Shown piece by piece: positions 12,382-24,390 of a DNA stretch of 64,000 bases. The position numbers and the translations under genes were made by a program. Each line of letters begins with the position of its first letter. Positions within the stretch are counted from its first letter, which is position 1. The DNA comes from Aplectana chamaeleonis (taxonomy: Eukaryota > Nematoda > Chromadorea > Rhabditida > Cosmocercidae). The notes beneath the pieces are model-generated. The model was not told where the DNA came from. It saw nothing but the letters and a program-made list of their open reading frames with translations, and did not search any database. The stretch covers positions 1-64,000 of the forward strand of contig JAPDOI010000106.1 in the NCBI GenBank assembly GCA_029168955.1, in the 5' to 3' direction.

Positions 12382-12510
12382 CAGGGATGTGCATTTTCCG
12401 TTCACCGATTTTCCGGATTCACTGGTGTTTTTCGGTTAATTTTGATTTACCGATTTACCGAGTTTTTCTCGAAATTTACCGAAATTTTCACTGAAAAAAT
12501 TGGGTGTTTT
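12382..12510 (+). mobile_element. Unpaired hAT-like left end
   Basis: CAGGGATGTGC at 12382 is the same terminus as in the 14605-16377 element. It is followed by repeated ACCGATTTACCGA-like subterminal words. No matching right end with the inverse terminus was found nearby. Confidence 0.4.
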
Positions 12511-12925
12511 TTTGCATAGTTGGCCTACTTCTTACTCGTGTTTCACGGGTTTGCTACTGTTAAGGCATGTATTTGGCGCGATATCCTTCTTCATCCTTCT
12601 TGTTACTCTTTTTCAGCCTTTTACTTACTTTTTAAATGTTCATACATACGATCTCTTCACCTTTTGTGTCACGTGGTTTTTCTTATCGATATACTGATTC
12701 GAGAAATACATATTTCATTCAAAAATGTCAACGGGTTTCAAGGCAGCAGAGTCTTGAAGCAGATATTTCAGGAACTGGAAAAAATTCTGTTCGAAGCCCC
12801 CAATACAACACTGAATCCACTGCAGTTCTGGAACGACTCCATTGTGAAATCATCGTACCAGCACCTTTCCTCACTCACCAATAAGTACTTTAGCGCACCT
12901 CCTGGCACAGTTGGGGCGGGAAGTA

Positions 12926-13487
12926 CCAGGTTGTCCAATAATTCTTGTCAGAAGATCATGTTCTGCTGCTGGTGGGACACCAAGGGCATGCTGTGCTTCG
13001 AGCTGCTCCCGCAAGGCAGGACGGTCGCCGCCTCCATCTGCACCGATCAGCTCGAGAAACTAGCCGCCGCCATCCGAGAAAAGCGTCCCCGACGGGCCTC
13101 GGTCCACCTGCTGCACGACAACGCGCGCCCCCACGTGGCGAAGGAGACCCAGCAGAAGTTGGCGACGCTAGGCTGGGAGACGATTGCCCATCCGCCGAGT
13201 TCCCCGGACCTCGCCCCCTCCGACTACCACTTGTTCCGCCCGCTGAAGCACCATTTGGCCGGAATAAAATTCACCAACTACGACAACCTCAAATCCGACA
13301 TCGCGGACTTCTTCGAGTCGCAGCCCCCGGAGTTCTGGGCAAAGGGCATCGGCGACCTGCCCAATCTATGGGCCACTGTTGTGGATAACTGTGGTGATTA
13401 TATTGTTGATTAGACTTCTTTTTCTATAAAGTTGAAATAAAATTAAAAATGGTGAAATTTTCGGACAAGAATTATTGGACAACCTGG
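12926..13487 (+). mobile_element. Internally deleted mariner transposon
   Basis: Perfect 24 bp inverted termini start CCAGGTTGTCCAATAATT, at 12926-12949 and 13464-13487. TA dinucleotides flank both ends (12924-12925 and 13488-13489), the normal mariner target duplication. At 562 bp it is under half the usual mariner length of about 1.3 kb. Only the C-terminal part of a transposase remains, starting almost directly behind the left terminus. Such an element could be mobilised only by an enzyme supplied from elsewhere. Confidence 0.92.
12950..13413 (+). pseudogene. Mariner transposase, C-terminal fragment
   Basis: The open frame runs without a stop from the left terminal repeat to TAG at 13411-13413. 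It carries the family landmarks MFCCWWDTKGMLCFELLP, HLLHDNARPHVAKE (second catalytic Asp) and HPPSSPDLAPSDYHLF (third catalytic Asp), and ends in the usual C-terminal tail. The first catalytic block (TGDE type) and the whole DNA-binding N-terminus are absent, so it cannot be active. The preserved frame and GC-rich codons, unlike the AT-rich surroundings, suggest a fairly young deletion derivative. The open frame upstream of 12926 is flanking DNA. Confidence 0.9.
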
Positions 13488-13489
13488 TA

Positions 13490-14604
13490 TGTTTTCTCAG
13501 CTGGGGTGCGTTCCAAGAACATTACTCACCACCCGTTAAGAAACAACGGAACCGTGCTTGATTCAGCTTTTGGGCGGAAGAAGTCTCCCCTTCTTTTCAC
13601 ACGCCCCATTAACGACATTAAAAGAGTTTACGCACACGGAATGATGTGAATTTATTTGACTGTCTGTTTTTGTTGGCTGTTCACCAATGATAACTTCCCG
13701 GCGCGCCGTCATTTCATCTTCGAGCGTTAAATCCACATTTCAGAACAATAGAACACGAACCATACTAGTTAAAGGAAAATAAAAATTAGTGCACTCGGTT
13801 GCTCAATCACAGGAAATGAGGCATATTGCATATTATTCTAAATTTAGCTCAAATGGAGGATTTGTGAAGCTCATACCAAAACTCCACAATTTGTGGCAAA
13901 AATATGATGGAAACTTTCTTCCTTCAAAAATGGCTATGTTTAAGGCCTTGTAAAATCTCGGTAATCGGGTATTCTAGACAAATTATTGGTTTCAGGCCGC
14001 TAAAGCACTCTAATTTCATGGCGTAGTAGCTAAATTTGCGCTGAGGTCGAGCAAGTCATCAAACTGAAGTGATTACCGCTTGAAGCTTTCTCATATACAA
14101 GCAGAACTACTGTATAGAAACTTTACCTTTATGATAGTCCATAGTACGAGTCCTATGCGACGAAGGCCGGTGGAGAAACCGCGCCCCAATGCGAAGCCGC
14201 GACGCGACCGCGTCGTGTCGACCACTGGTCGGTTGGCCTTTACGTTCTTATATAGGAGCGTCGTTTTTCGACCTTTATATTCTTTCTCTTATCGCCTTCA
14301 TTTGTTTCAAAACTGTCTCATCGCGGTAATGATGGCACAGAGTTGATCCTCCGATGATATGGAACTAATCATTGCAGCCTGCTGAGATGAGCGCCAAGCA
14401 ATTCTTACTAGGAAAGCACTGCATTATGATTCTGGGATTTCGCGGCGCTTTGTCTGGGAACCATGTGGCTTTTCTAAACACTTACAGTCTGATGCAACAA
14501 ATTTTTAGAACTATTTACACTTTTCCTTTCATCTTTATAATTTATTAAATATCCGTTGAAAATTTTTCATTACAAAAAATTACGATCCCCTTTTACCTGT
14601 GGAT
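13490..14604. other. No recognised gene
   Basis: AT-rich sequence with only short frames. It contains the right member of the 11600/14167 inverted repeat. Confidence 0.4.
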
Positions 14605-16377
14605 CAGGGATGTGCAGAAAAAATATTTTTGGAAACAGAAAACAGAAAAACGGAAAAAAATCTCCAGAAATGGGCAGAAAACAGAAAACAGAAAATTTTC
14701 AAAAATCAATAGAGCGTGTTCAGCGTACACTAAATGAAAATTTTCAAAACATTGAGCTTTTGTATACATTTTTTGAGTGATCTATGCTTCTTTCATTGAA
14801 TTTTCAAAACCTTGCAATTGGCCAGAGCAAAAAGTATAGACGCTCAAGAATTGCAGATTATGAGTGCGATGAGGTGGCTAATATTCATCAAATCTTCCTT
14901 TTCCCAGGCAATAAAAGCTCGATTATTTATTAGAAGCTCAATACATATGTCTGTACAAGGAGTACGTATTGAAGTCGGAGCGATTTTTCCGTTCCTGAGT
15001 GTACATATTTTTACACATATTGCGTGATAACTGCTGGTTTGAACACTGTACTACTCCTCAGAGGTGAAAGTCACGCCCGTACCATCTGTGCCGTTAGAGT
15101 ATAAATGACCTGACGCGTCGTTCGCTCCACCGTTTAGAGCCTCTCGCACCTCTATGGCAGAATTATCATCTGCCTCATAGGCTCACCATCAATTTCTTGG
15201 CGCTTCATCTTAACTGAATTCTGTGCCATCTGCGTTGCAGTGAATTAAAACACGTATTTAGAGTCTCGCGTGCATGGTACAGTTGGGGCCAACATTACCC
15301 TGCTCGATCAAAGAGGGTACGTTGGGGAGCGTGTATTCGTAGAGGCTTGACTCTGAGAGAAGTTGCCGCTGCGGCTCTGCGATAGTGCCGCTTTGGCGAG
15401 TGCAGGCACCGAAGCGGCACTATAGCGGAACCGCGGCGGCACTACCGCGGAGCTATAGCAGGGACCCGACAGTAACGCTTTGGCTCCGCGATAACGCCGC
15501 AGCGGCTTCAGGAGAGCGTCTGATATGAAGTGATTCGAGATTTATAAGAAAACTCGAGGGGGTGTAAATGTAAGAGCAAAAATTCGCATCTGCGGTCGTT
15601 AAGTCCTTTGTCTGATAAGGACAGAGGTTACTGCCGCTTTTGCGCATAAGGAAACACGGAATGTACCTCAAACTTGGGTATATTGAACCGGCGACAATTT
15701 CTTTTTACCACACAGGACAGTGCATCGTGCTCCACGCGGGTTCGTTGCTGCATCCTCGCGGAGCCTAACGTTCTAACGCGGAGCTGCTGCGGATCTATCG
15801 CCGCGATGTCGAGGCTCAAGGCACGGTAGCAGAATCGTCTGATCACGGAGCCGCTGCGGCACTATCGCGGAACTATCGCGGCACAGTCGAGGATTGCGGT
15901 ACTTTGCCGGCACTGACGCGGCACATTTTTTCAGAGGAATGGGTTTTGTGCTTATTTAGTGGGTTGCGGGGACCAGCCGACTTCCCAACGAGTGCCTTCA
16001 TCTCCCTACATAAATCTGTTCCAAATTGAAGGATCCTGGAGGGTTGATTGGTTTGGATCACCTAGGCGAGGATCGAATCCGACCGTGTACAGCGAACAAC
16101 ACAGTTTCCTCCCACAGCGCCACACATGCCCTAATGGATAACCACTACAGCGAGATAAAAGTGTCTGGCGTGGTACAACTGCAGAGAGCCTGGGTGAAGT
16201 ACATCCTCACCCTTTCGGCTTAGCTTCGAAAAATTAAAAAAAATACAGTCCTGCTGCAGATCGCGGTACACGTTTTTTTCTGTTTTCTGTCCAATTTTTG
16301 ACTATTTTTACAGAAAACAGAAAAAAATGGCCAAAAATGGGCAGAAAACAGAAAACAGAAAATTCCGCACATCCCTG
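14605..16377. mobile_element. hAT-type non-autonomous element with 8 bp target duplication
   Basis: The element starts CAGGGATGTGC and ends GCACATCCCTG. It is flanked on both sides by an identical octamer CTGTGGAT (14597-14604 and 16378-16385). An 8 bp duplication with CAGGG-type termini is characteristic of hAT transposons. Subterminal arms repeat GAAAACAGAAAA words near both ends. No transposase frame is visible in its 1773 bp. The interior from 15360 to 15920 is a GC-rich block of GCGGCACTATCGCGGA-type repeats. Confidence 0.85.
15360..15920. repeat. GC-rich CTATCGCGGA repeat block inside the hAT-type element
   Basis: Many copies of GCGGCACTATCGCGGA-like words and their complements occur here, for instance around 15420 and 15860. 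Similar words occur at 5356-5592 and 8570-8945. Confidence 0.6.
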
Positions 16378-16385
16378 CTGTGGAT

Positions 16386-17570
16386 TACAGGTCAAGCCCG
16401 AAAAAGGCTGTTCTAGGTGAAACTGAAAAAAAGTGTGGCACCGTAGCTAGGGTTCCTATCACAATAGAAACCGCTAGTCATTTGGTAAGATATTCAAATC
16501 TTAGGCTAATGGAATTATATTTTCCTCACTAGAAAAATCTAGAAAAAAAACACATGAGAAATGAAGGAAGACACCGCAGAGAACTTGCATTCAAACTTTC
16601 ATGGGTAGCGATGATTCAAGCTGTTAGGCCCTGAGTGGACTCCCGATACCGGGTCACACTGCACTAATCGAACCCGGGTTTTTTCTGCTTCTACTACCTA
16701 TAATCTGTCTCGATCGAGTCAGCCAATGGAGAGTCTTGAGAAGTATTGCTCCTCCCCCCGCGTCACTGCAGGTACCCAGCTACGTCACTTACACAGTTGA
16801 TGTCAAACCGTAATCCAGAACTACAAATCCCAGATGGTGCCGTTCGATTTCAAAGACATCATTATAATCAGCATGGGACCACTGGAATTATAACATATAT
16901 TTCGCAAATGAGCAGAGTTTGGCCCAAGTGGAAGGCAGCGTTAGATACAAAGGATTTTGTGTTTTCGGTCGGTATGTCGCACTAGCCAAAGGACCATCAC
17001 TGAAAGGGTAAAATCGTCAAAGTCATGGGAACTCTACTAGTACAATACCGCTGCTAACATTGGAAAGGGGCGAAATGAGCACAGGAACTGTTGGAGCAAT
17101 GAAGTCATATCTGTGACCGAGTCTAAAATGTTTTTCGTAACCTGTTGCACGTCATGTTTTAGGACCCTAACTTTAGTCCATACGTGGCGAGAGCGTGCGA
17201 TTACGCAAAATCGATAATCCCATCGCAGGGCACACGATTCAGCCGCTCACAGGCGCCCTTCCTAACATGCGCCCAATCGGACAACTGCTCGCTTACGACC
17301 AGCATGCCACTGAGGCAAGCAGGCACGTTTCAAGTGCGTTACTCGCCGTTCCTTCGTGATTTCTGTAAGCACCTGTACAACGCTTTGTTTTGAGGAACCT
17401 ATAGCAACACCTACCGAACTCCTGTTTTCGATTATCACGGCGCGCAGCGGTAGCTTTTTCGTCGAAACCTCCTTATCATTAGTTATATTTCACCGAGGCT
17501 CACCGCTTCGCTTTTTGGTGATCCGTAAACCTCATCACGTCACTAATTGTTTCAATCGAATCAACATTAA
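16386..17570. other. No recognised feature
   Basis: Only short competing frames are seen. No terminal repeats or RNA genes were recognised. Confidence 0.35.
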
Positions 17571-17573
17571 GCG

Positions 17574-17800
17574 CCCCAGATGACGTCGTCAGGTCGTTGT
17601 GGGTGGGGCTCCATATGACGTCATGATGACCTCGTGTAAAGTGGGTGCGGCTCCAGACGACGTGGTCAGGACTTCGTGGAAAATGGGTAGGCCCTCAGAT
17701 GAAGTCATGGAAAGTAGGTAGGGGTTCAGGTGACGCCAGCAAGACGTCAGGGAAAGTAGGTGCGGCTTCAGATAACGACGCGGAAAGTGGGTGGGCAAAA
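17574..17800. repeat. Minisatellite of about five units, about 42 bp, with TGACGTCA-like words
   Basis: The word GGGTGCGGCTCCAGACGACG or a variant recurs at roughly 17602, 17645, 17686, 17716 and 17759. One unit carries a perfect TGACGTCA palindrome (near 17617) and others carry GATGACGTCG or AAGACGTCA. The reading frame across it is imposed by the repeat and is not counted as a gene. Confidence 0.7.
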
Positions 17801-18084
17801 TAGTTAGCGCTTCATGAGGTTCCTCATTTGAAGTGAAGTTCAAACACAGTAGATCAGAGAGAAGTTTGCTTTTTAAACTGAATTCGTTTAGAATAACAAA
17901 ATAGATAAACACTGGAATGGGAAACATTGAGGCCAGCGATATATTTCACAGCGAGCGGAACTTGACCGCTCCGCGGGCCGACGCGACTTGCATGGCTCCA
18001 GTTTTAAAATATGCCACTGACGCGGATTAGTCAGATCCATAGTTCTACTGCAGTTACCGAACCCAAACTAACGTGATTTTGGAA

Positions 18085-18178
18085 CTTTTTCGTTAACCTT
18101 TTTTCCAAAAAAATTTTCCAAAAAATATCGCGTTAACCCGTTAATGCGTTAACACGTTAACGTTATAACGCACGGCCC
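18085..18178 (-). mobile_element. Unpaired hAT-like terminus with GTTAAC subterminal repeats
   Basis: Read on the minus strand, CAGGGCCGTGCGTTATAACG is followed by several GTTAAC palindromes (CGTTAACACGTTAACG type). CAGGG ends with subterminal repeats are typical of hAT. The opposite end was not located. Confidence 0.45.
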
Positions 18179-18834
18179 TGGTAGGGAGGCGCAACGTCGC
18201 ATGCTTTCGCCAGCAATTGAATTGGAGCTGTGACGTGTGGGCGCTGCGTTGCGCTCCCTGACCCTCGCAGACGCTTTCATGCATGCCACCCCAGGAAAAA
18301 AAGTTGATTTTCCACCTATGCAGAAATGATTTTTGGAACATTTGCAACGTTTTGGAATCTAATTTTTCCTACCAAAAATAGCTATACGGCATGAGATATG
18401 GACATGGAATATGCTTTTCTTAGGCCTGGAAAGCAAAAGCAGCGGCCACGACAGCATCGGAAGTGGGCACGCAGATTAGGAGAACGGGCCGAACTGTCAG
18501 GCGGCTCAGGGCCAAAAATTGCCTGAGCTGCTTTCGTCGCATTCCACTTCGTGATAATTTTTTTCCTTCAAAGAAAGGGCGAGAGGGAGCAGACATTACT
18601 GTTCATGGAGAAAACTCCAGAATTCCATAATGTGATCAAACAGAAACTCCTCTTTTGAAACGGCGACCTGAAATGTGAAGCTCAGGTTGAAAAGCTTTCG
18701 AAAAAGGTCACAGCACAGCCGAATTCGCTTCGAGCTCGACCTCGTGAAAAACACTGCTTGAACGAATCCCGCTATTTGAGCGCAACTTCGCGTATACATA
18801 TTTTGTCTTACAAGGGAGGTGTTTAGAGTGTCAA

Positions 18835-19743
18835 ACGCATCTGCAAAAGAAGACTATGTTAGTATCTGTATGCTGACGACATCAAGGTATACGGTACTTA
18901 TGATAATGAGACTCAGACAGAGGTTTCTCTAGCTTTGTCACAGTCCATGGTAGCAAATATTGTAGATTGGGCGTCTGTTTGGGAAATTCCTGTCAATTTG
19001 TCGAAAACTTCATTGCTACACCTTGGCAATATCGTCCATTTCAGAATATAGCTTTAATAATTTTAGCATTAAAGAGTCACAAGAGAGTACGCTGATTTGG
19101 GAATTATAGTCAACTCCAGCTTGAATTTTCTGAAACACATATAAACACGACTGTTCGAAAGGCTTTTTCAGTCATGTTTACAATTTACAGAAACATAAAA
19201 GTGCAATGACTTTAGTATTTTGATCAAACTTTACAAAGCATATGTCGTACTCAGTTTTGGAATACGGTTCGCAAATTTGGAGTCCCTATACAGGGCAAAA
19301 CTACAAATGAAGCTTGGAAAAAGTGCAACAGACTTTCTACAAAAATTTTGATGTATCGATGTTTTCCAAATCCCGACTACCCTCGGGCTATGCTAAGTTA
19401 TGAAGAAAGAAAGGCAAAGTTTAGTCTGAAAAGCCTGCTTTATCGTCGCGTGTTTAACGATTTGCCTTTTCTGTTTCAAAATTTTAAATGTGAGGTCAAA
19501 CTCAAACCAAGCAAGTACTGGATATTTAGGCCTTGTAGGGGACGAACTGGTTTGTTTACACTGCATTGTCCTAAAGTCCATAGAAAGAACCAGTCAAAAA
19601 TCTCAAACTGCTTATTCTATAGATGCGCTAGGTGGTTAGAATTACTACCACCTAGCGTTCTAGAGTCATTCAACAGTAAAATCTTCTGCAGCAGGCTGAG
19701 AAAAATTGATTTGCTTTCAGTTCTCAGAATCCAGGATTTGTAG
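18835..19743 (+). pseudogene. Broken CR1/Jockey-like LINE reverse transcriptase, 3' part
   Basis: Non-LTR reverse transcriptases copy their own RNA at a nick in the target. The palm motif LYADDIKVYG is readable near 18865-18895, followed by VDWASVWEIPVNLSKTS, the usual primer-grip region. Later, in shifted frames, come VLEYGSQIWSPYTGQNYK and LEKVQ, which are characteristic of CR1/Jockey-type C-termini, then an intact 131-codon end (KFSLKSLLYRRVFNDLPFLF) that stops at 19741-19743. Several frameshifts and stops break the frame between these blocks. The 5' part with the endonuclease is missing. It is a dead 5'-truncated copy; the clade call is by motif only. Confidence 0.85.
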
Positions 19744-20915
19744 TGGCCCTTTGCAATGGTAACGACTGCTTGGCTAAACCTTACCGCTGGATGTAAAGCG
19801 GCTTTCCATGATCCTACCTTATGACACTTCGTGGATTTTCTTGATATTTAGCCCTGTGTGGCTTGTGTTGTTATGTGCCTTTTGTATTTACTGAAGTATG
19901 ATTCTATGGTGCCCTCCAAACTGAAAAAAAACGTGTTTTTAATGAATTCAAGGTCTGCTATTGTTCAAGTAGGATATTCGTGAGCCATGATTTGAATACC
20001 TTATTTTTCCCTCCGCAGTCCATTATCCTTCCAGTAGCCAATACTATGCGGGCATTCCAAAACCATTACACTCAATTCTATCCTTATCCAAAAGATGCCT
20101 CAGCAACAGTTTCAATGGTTGAATTTCGAATGCAGGTTCATGTCAGAGCACTTTTAGCAGTGCTGTGCTTCTGTGCGATGAATGAGGTTATCGTTCATGT
20201 TCTGTGTCACGTCAATCCAAGTTATGACCATTTGACCAGTGTGATAGCTTATAATTGTAGGCACCCTGAGTCAGTGCCATGAGCTCGTATTTAGATCAAA
20301 GAGATGCCTTCGCATCCGCTCGTGAATGGTCTCCTACCAGTTGCGCTGGATCTCGGTAGGGTTATCCTACAGACAGCTGCTCAATGGTCAAAATCTGGTC
20401 AAACCCTCTGCTTGGGCGGGCGGAAGTGATGTTAACGAGAGTGTCAACGAAAGCTCTCATTCATGCTGCTTGAAAAGTAACAGAAAAATAAATCTTGATT
20501 CCTCTATTTGTTTCTATTTATTTTCTCAATTAGCCATCCCTATTAGAACCCCAAAACTATTGGCTGCTACGGATCTTACTCAACACAATTTTTTCTCTAT
20601 GTGATCGGCCACTGATTTTCGACGAGCTTATAATCAAAACGTCAGATCTTTCAAATAGAAGCACTGTTTTTTCGGGCGAGAAGCTTAGTTTGCTTTAAGC
20701 TTCTTTTTCTAGTCAATCTGGTTGTATATTAATTACTTTCATGTTTTCTGTTCTCGACACTGCATTTGTTTGATTTGTTTCTTATACATACTGTTTTTTC
20801 TCTGGCGCACCTCAGCATGCATTCTAATAAATAAATAAATTCAAATTCTCCACCCCAAATTATTCCCGTATAAAAATTTTGAGTAAATTCTGAGATTTTG
20901 AGCAAACTACCGTAT
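19744..20915. other. No firmly supported gene
   Basis: An open stretch around 20018-20137, preceded by CCTCCGCAG and followed by a GT, could be an exon, but no family is recognised. The rest holds only short competing frames. Confidence 0.3.
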
Positions 20916-20919
20916 ACCC

Positions 20920-21420
20920 ACCGTAATCTACCGTAATCTACAAAAATCGGTAAACGGATTCCAGATTCGTGCTTAGCACTCCAAACAACCCTCAGAGAAT
21001 GATATTGAGACATATCTATAGTAGAAATCCGGAAATCTTGAAAGTGGCGTTTTTCCCTCGAAATTTTCCCCGGTTGGGAAGCTTCAAACGAACTTAGCCG
21101 AGAACTTTGAAAAATCGACTAATAAACCACAGATTCGTGATCAGCTCTCCAAAAAACCCCCTGGGAGAATTTTAACTCAAATATGGAACAATTTTCTGAA
21201 ACGCTTCCAGAGCCCTCTAATCGGAATAAATAAACGCCCAAGCGAAAATCCGTCAAGTCCAAAACGCTGTCAGTCTGTACAGGGATTGGAAAATGCGCCT
21301 TCACCCAAATTTTGCTCAGGGGGTAGTTTTGACACATTTATGAGGTCCGTTTCCGAATTTTTCGAAGACTAATTCGCTTTTTGGAAGGTTCAAAAAGCAC
21401 AAAAAACGACCTTTTAAAGC
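20920..21420. repeat. Dispersed repeat family with GCTCTCCAAAAAACCCCC words
   Basis: Contains CCACCGTAATCTACCG, GGGAAGCTTCAAACGA and CAGCTCTCCAAAAAACCCCC. Related copies lie at 26150-26337 with 26829-27100 (one copy split by an insertion), 30340-30600 and 39195-39430. No coding capacity is seen. Confidence 0.6.
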
Positions 21421-23884
21421 TTGCAACTTCTTGAAATCTGCAGCTCGTGGCAGGATACTGCGCAGTTTTACTATTGAGCTACAAGAGATAACAACGGTAC
21501 TAGTCGTTTTGACACTCTAAACACTTCCGTTGTTAGACAATTCTCAGGGCTATGAAGACGAAGAAAGCTTCCAGATGTTAGGATTACTGATAAGGTGCAC
21601 CCAACGTCCGCGTAAAGTAGAAGAAATACCCTCGATTTGAGAGAGAAAAACAAAAAGCTACGTTTTAACATCTTTCATGTGCGGTTTTGAAGTTACAGTC
21701 ATTCATTCGCCCTCAAGAGATATGATGCATATAATTTTCACTAGACATGTTTGACCTCCGTATCTTCGGGAGAACCTTGCATAGCAGCCATAGTGAAGAA
21801 AGTTCTTGAGAGTTCTTATCTGAAAAACGGCAATTCAACATTCAATATGTCAGTACGAAAGCAAGAATTTCAAAAAGAAGACAAGGGAAATAATTTTAGC
21901 GTTGCGCGAGTTGATCAAGGTGAATTACATAGCGAGAGTGCCCATGCTACGAGAAGTAAAAGTTGTGAGTGACTCCGGCGTGAACCTGTATCTGAAAAGT
22001 GATATGCTCGAAACAGTGGGTTGAAGTAGTAAAATAGTTTTCTACCTGATCTAGCCAATCACAAAACTCAAAAACGCCTGAAACGGACTTCATATTAGTG
22101 TTCAGCGTACAAAATTATCTCCCTCATGAAGCTTTATTGAGTTATAGGAGCAGTAATGAGCAATGAGTAGAAAGCGCGAAAACCTCGGCGGCCAGCAACC
22201 CCCTGCCTCCTATATACGGAGATGAGGGGTTAGGTATAGAGGGTCAAGGGTGCAGTGGCGGTGCGCATATGCTCGAAGCTGTGACACTACGGTTTGAATA
22301 TCATCAGAGGAATTTTTTTTGCATTCTGTGAAACGTTCACATTGTAGTAAGAGTACATGGTTTACTACACGAGATGTATGGCTAATGATAGTCCGCTAAG
22401 AAAAGAGCTTCCCGCAATCAGCAACGCGCAGCTATCTCTCGAAAATCGTTGTTAACCTGGGGAGCCGTGGCCTAGCGAAGTATGGCTTTGGTATCGCGCG
22501 TGGTTTTCCTGGACTTCAGACTTTTTGATGTGCTCATAGGGGCTATTCTTGGAGCTGAACACAAATACAAGTGTCAATTCTAATTTTCTCGCAAGAATAT
22601 AGAGTCTGCAGTCAGTTATAATGGTACCTTGCTCCTTGATATTTCAGTAGTTCAAAAGCAGAACTCATTTCAATTTTTATCACGCCGGAAAGACCCTATA
22701 GGCGATGTTTTAGGCGGAAAAGTGTTTTGACCTCCGTGGTACAATGATCCTCAGGATCTCAACCCATTTTTGGGGGTCCACAGGTCAAAATGTTATCGCC
22801 CAGGAGGATGATTTGCGGCACTGAACAATCTGAGGTCCGTTTTTGGTGTTTCGGACTCTATGGTAGCTTGCATTGGGAAGAACGTCATTCTGCTGCTGTA
22901 ATCGATCGTTTCGAGCTGATAAGTGTTTCAGATATAGGTTTAGGCCGGAGTCACTGCCAGTTTCTACTATTCGTAACATGGACATTATCGCTATGTTAAA
23001 TATTTTGCTAACCTCGGACCACACCAAAATGCTTCCTTATGAGTGAAGAAGTTAAAGTTGAGAGATTTCTTATCACAAAATTCTATCCATGTCGTGGAAT
23101 CGCTATGCTGTTCATAATGAAGTGAGCAAACTTCTGGTTCGCTTCTGGCTCTCTACTGAACCTCTAATACGCTAAGCGACGCATTCTCGGCCGACCCCGT
23201 TATGGAATGGCTATACGGTAAGTCATCGATATGTCTCTGTCGCTACTCACACATCCGCCTCGTTACTCCGGTTGGACTGCGAAGTGGCGTGGTGGGTGGC
23301 TATGGGGCGACAGTGACGTATTGCTCGCCTATGGGATCGACGGTGCATACCGTGGTCAACAGAGAACGGGTCGATCACCGTAGTATGAAACCAGTAGAGA
23401 ACCAGTGGCGGACCAAGCGTTTGTTCATTTCGTTGTGAACAGTATATTTTTCATAAGGTTACCGTGTCCTTCAGATCGTGGTCAGTTGCTTCCAGTGCTC
23501 GTCTCACCATTTCAAATCGTCTCATACTTTCCTCAAATTCACTGAACGATAAAAAGCTTGGAAAACACATTCGCGTTTTATAGAAAAAAGCGACCCCTCT
23601 GCGGTTAGCGTCATGAAGTTTTCCTTCTCTTCTGTCGGCAAAGGGGAATTGCCCGAGGCCGCACTCACGAGAAATAAGTTCCAATTCTGCAGGTGCCATA
23701 TACTATAACACCGAAAATGATGAATAAACATAAAAGAAATTCACTAACCAGTTTGGTGTTGAGGTTACGAAAGAATGTCTTGAACACTCCTGTCACAAGC
23801 ACGCTGTTCTCAACCATGCCTTGACCTTAATTGAGTGTTAGATATTTGTACATGGTACTCCAAATTATGCACACAATACAATAC
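21421..23884. other. No recognised gene
   Basis: A tRNA-like start (GGAGCCGTGGCCTAGC, 22464) has no matching 3' half. Other frames are short and unsupported. Confidence 0.35.
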
Positions 23885-24390
23885 CCGCACTAATTTTTCC
23901 AAAAAGCCGTGAAAGTCGCGAACTCGCGACTTTTGTGACTTTTCGTCATAACACGGCTCAAAGTAACCCATTAGGGGAGCTAGGGCATATTTGGAATCAG
24001 CATCAAGAGCTCTTCATTTTGAGCACAGATCTCTATTAACCTGGTTCTGTTTGAAGCGAGAATGGACTTGGGGATGAAAAATCGACTTCTCCGGATTGGG
24101 CTGCCGCAGTGCTTATTCAAAATAGGATCAGAAAGTAAAGTTGTAGGCCAGGTCCCAGGTCGATTGGTCTCGTTTAAGCTGAGAACGGGACGTCGGTGGT
24201 GTTTCCGTTCACTCGATTTTTCTGTCCACCCTATATGCCTTGTTTGCAAATCAAAAAATTTGTTTGCTCAAAATGAAGAGCTGTCGATACCGATTCCAAA
24301 TCTGCCCCTAGCTCCCCGTACGGGTCACTTTGAGTCGAGTTATGACGAAAAGTCGCAAATTCGCGACTTTTTCGAGCAATTTAGTGCGGC
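23885..24390. repeat. Foldback (long inverted repeat) element
   Basis: The arms start and end with CCGCACTAA and its complement. The left arm word CTCGCGACTTTT followed by AGGGGAGCTAGGGC and AAGAGCTCTTCATTTTGAGC is mirrored in the right arm by GAGCTGTCG, CCCCTAGCTCCCC and TTCGCGACTTTT. Arms are roughly 140-150 bp with a spacer of about 200 bp. No gene is present. Confidence 0.75.

Larger units (their letters stand above)
11600..14268. repeat. Widely spaced inverted repeat pair of about 100 bp
   Basis: About 11600-11690 and 14167-14268 are inverted copies sharing TAAGAACGTAAAGGCCAACC and GTGGTCGACACGACGCGG. The 2.5 kb between holds a hAT-like end at 12382 and the deleted mariner at 12926-13487. 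The pair may be the ends of one older element or two independent insertions. Confidence 0.6.

Noticed and set aside
12520..12949. N-terminal extension of the mariner open frame
   Set aside because: The left terminal repeat and TA target lie at 12924-12949, so upstream codons are flanking DNA that happens to be open.
17589..17927. 112-codon minus-strand frame with repeated peptide units
   Set aside because: The periodicity comes from the 42 bp minisatellite, and there is no start context or domain.
22464..22535. tRNA-like 5' half GGAGCCGTGGCCTAGC
   Set aside because: No B box or complementary acceptor 3' half follows at the right distance.
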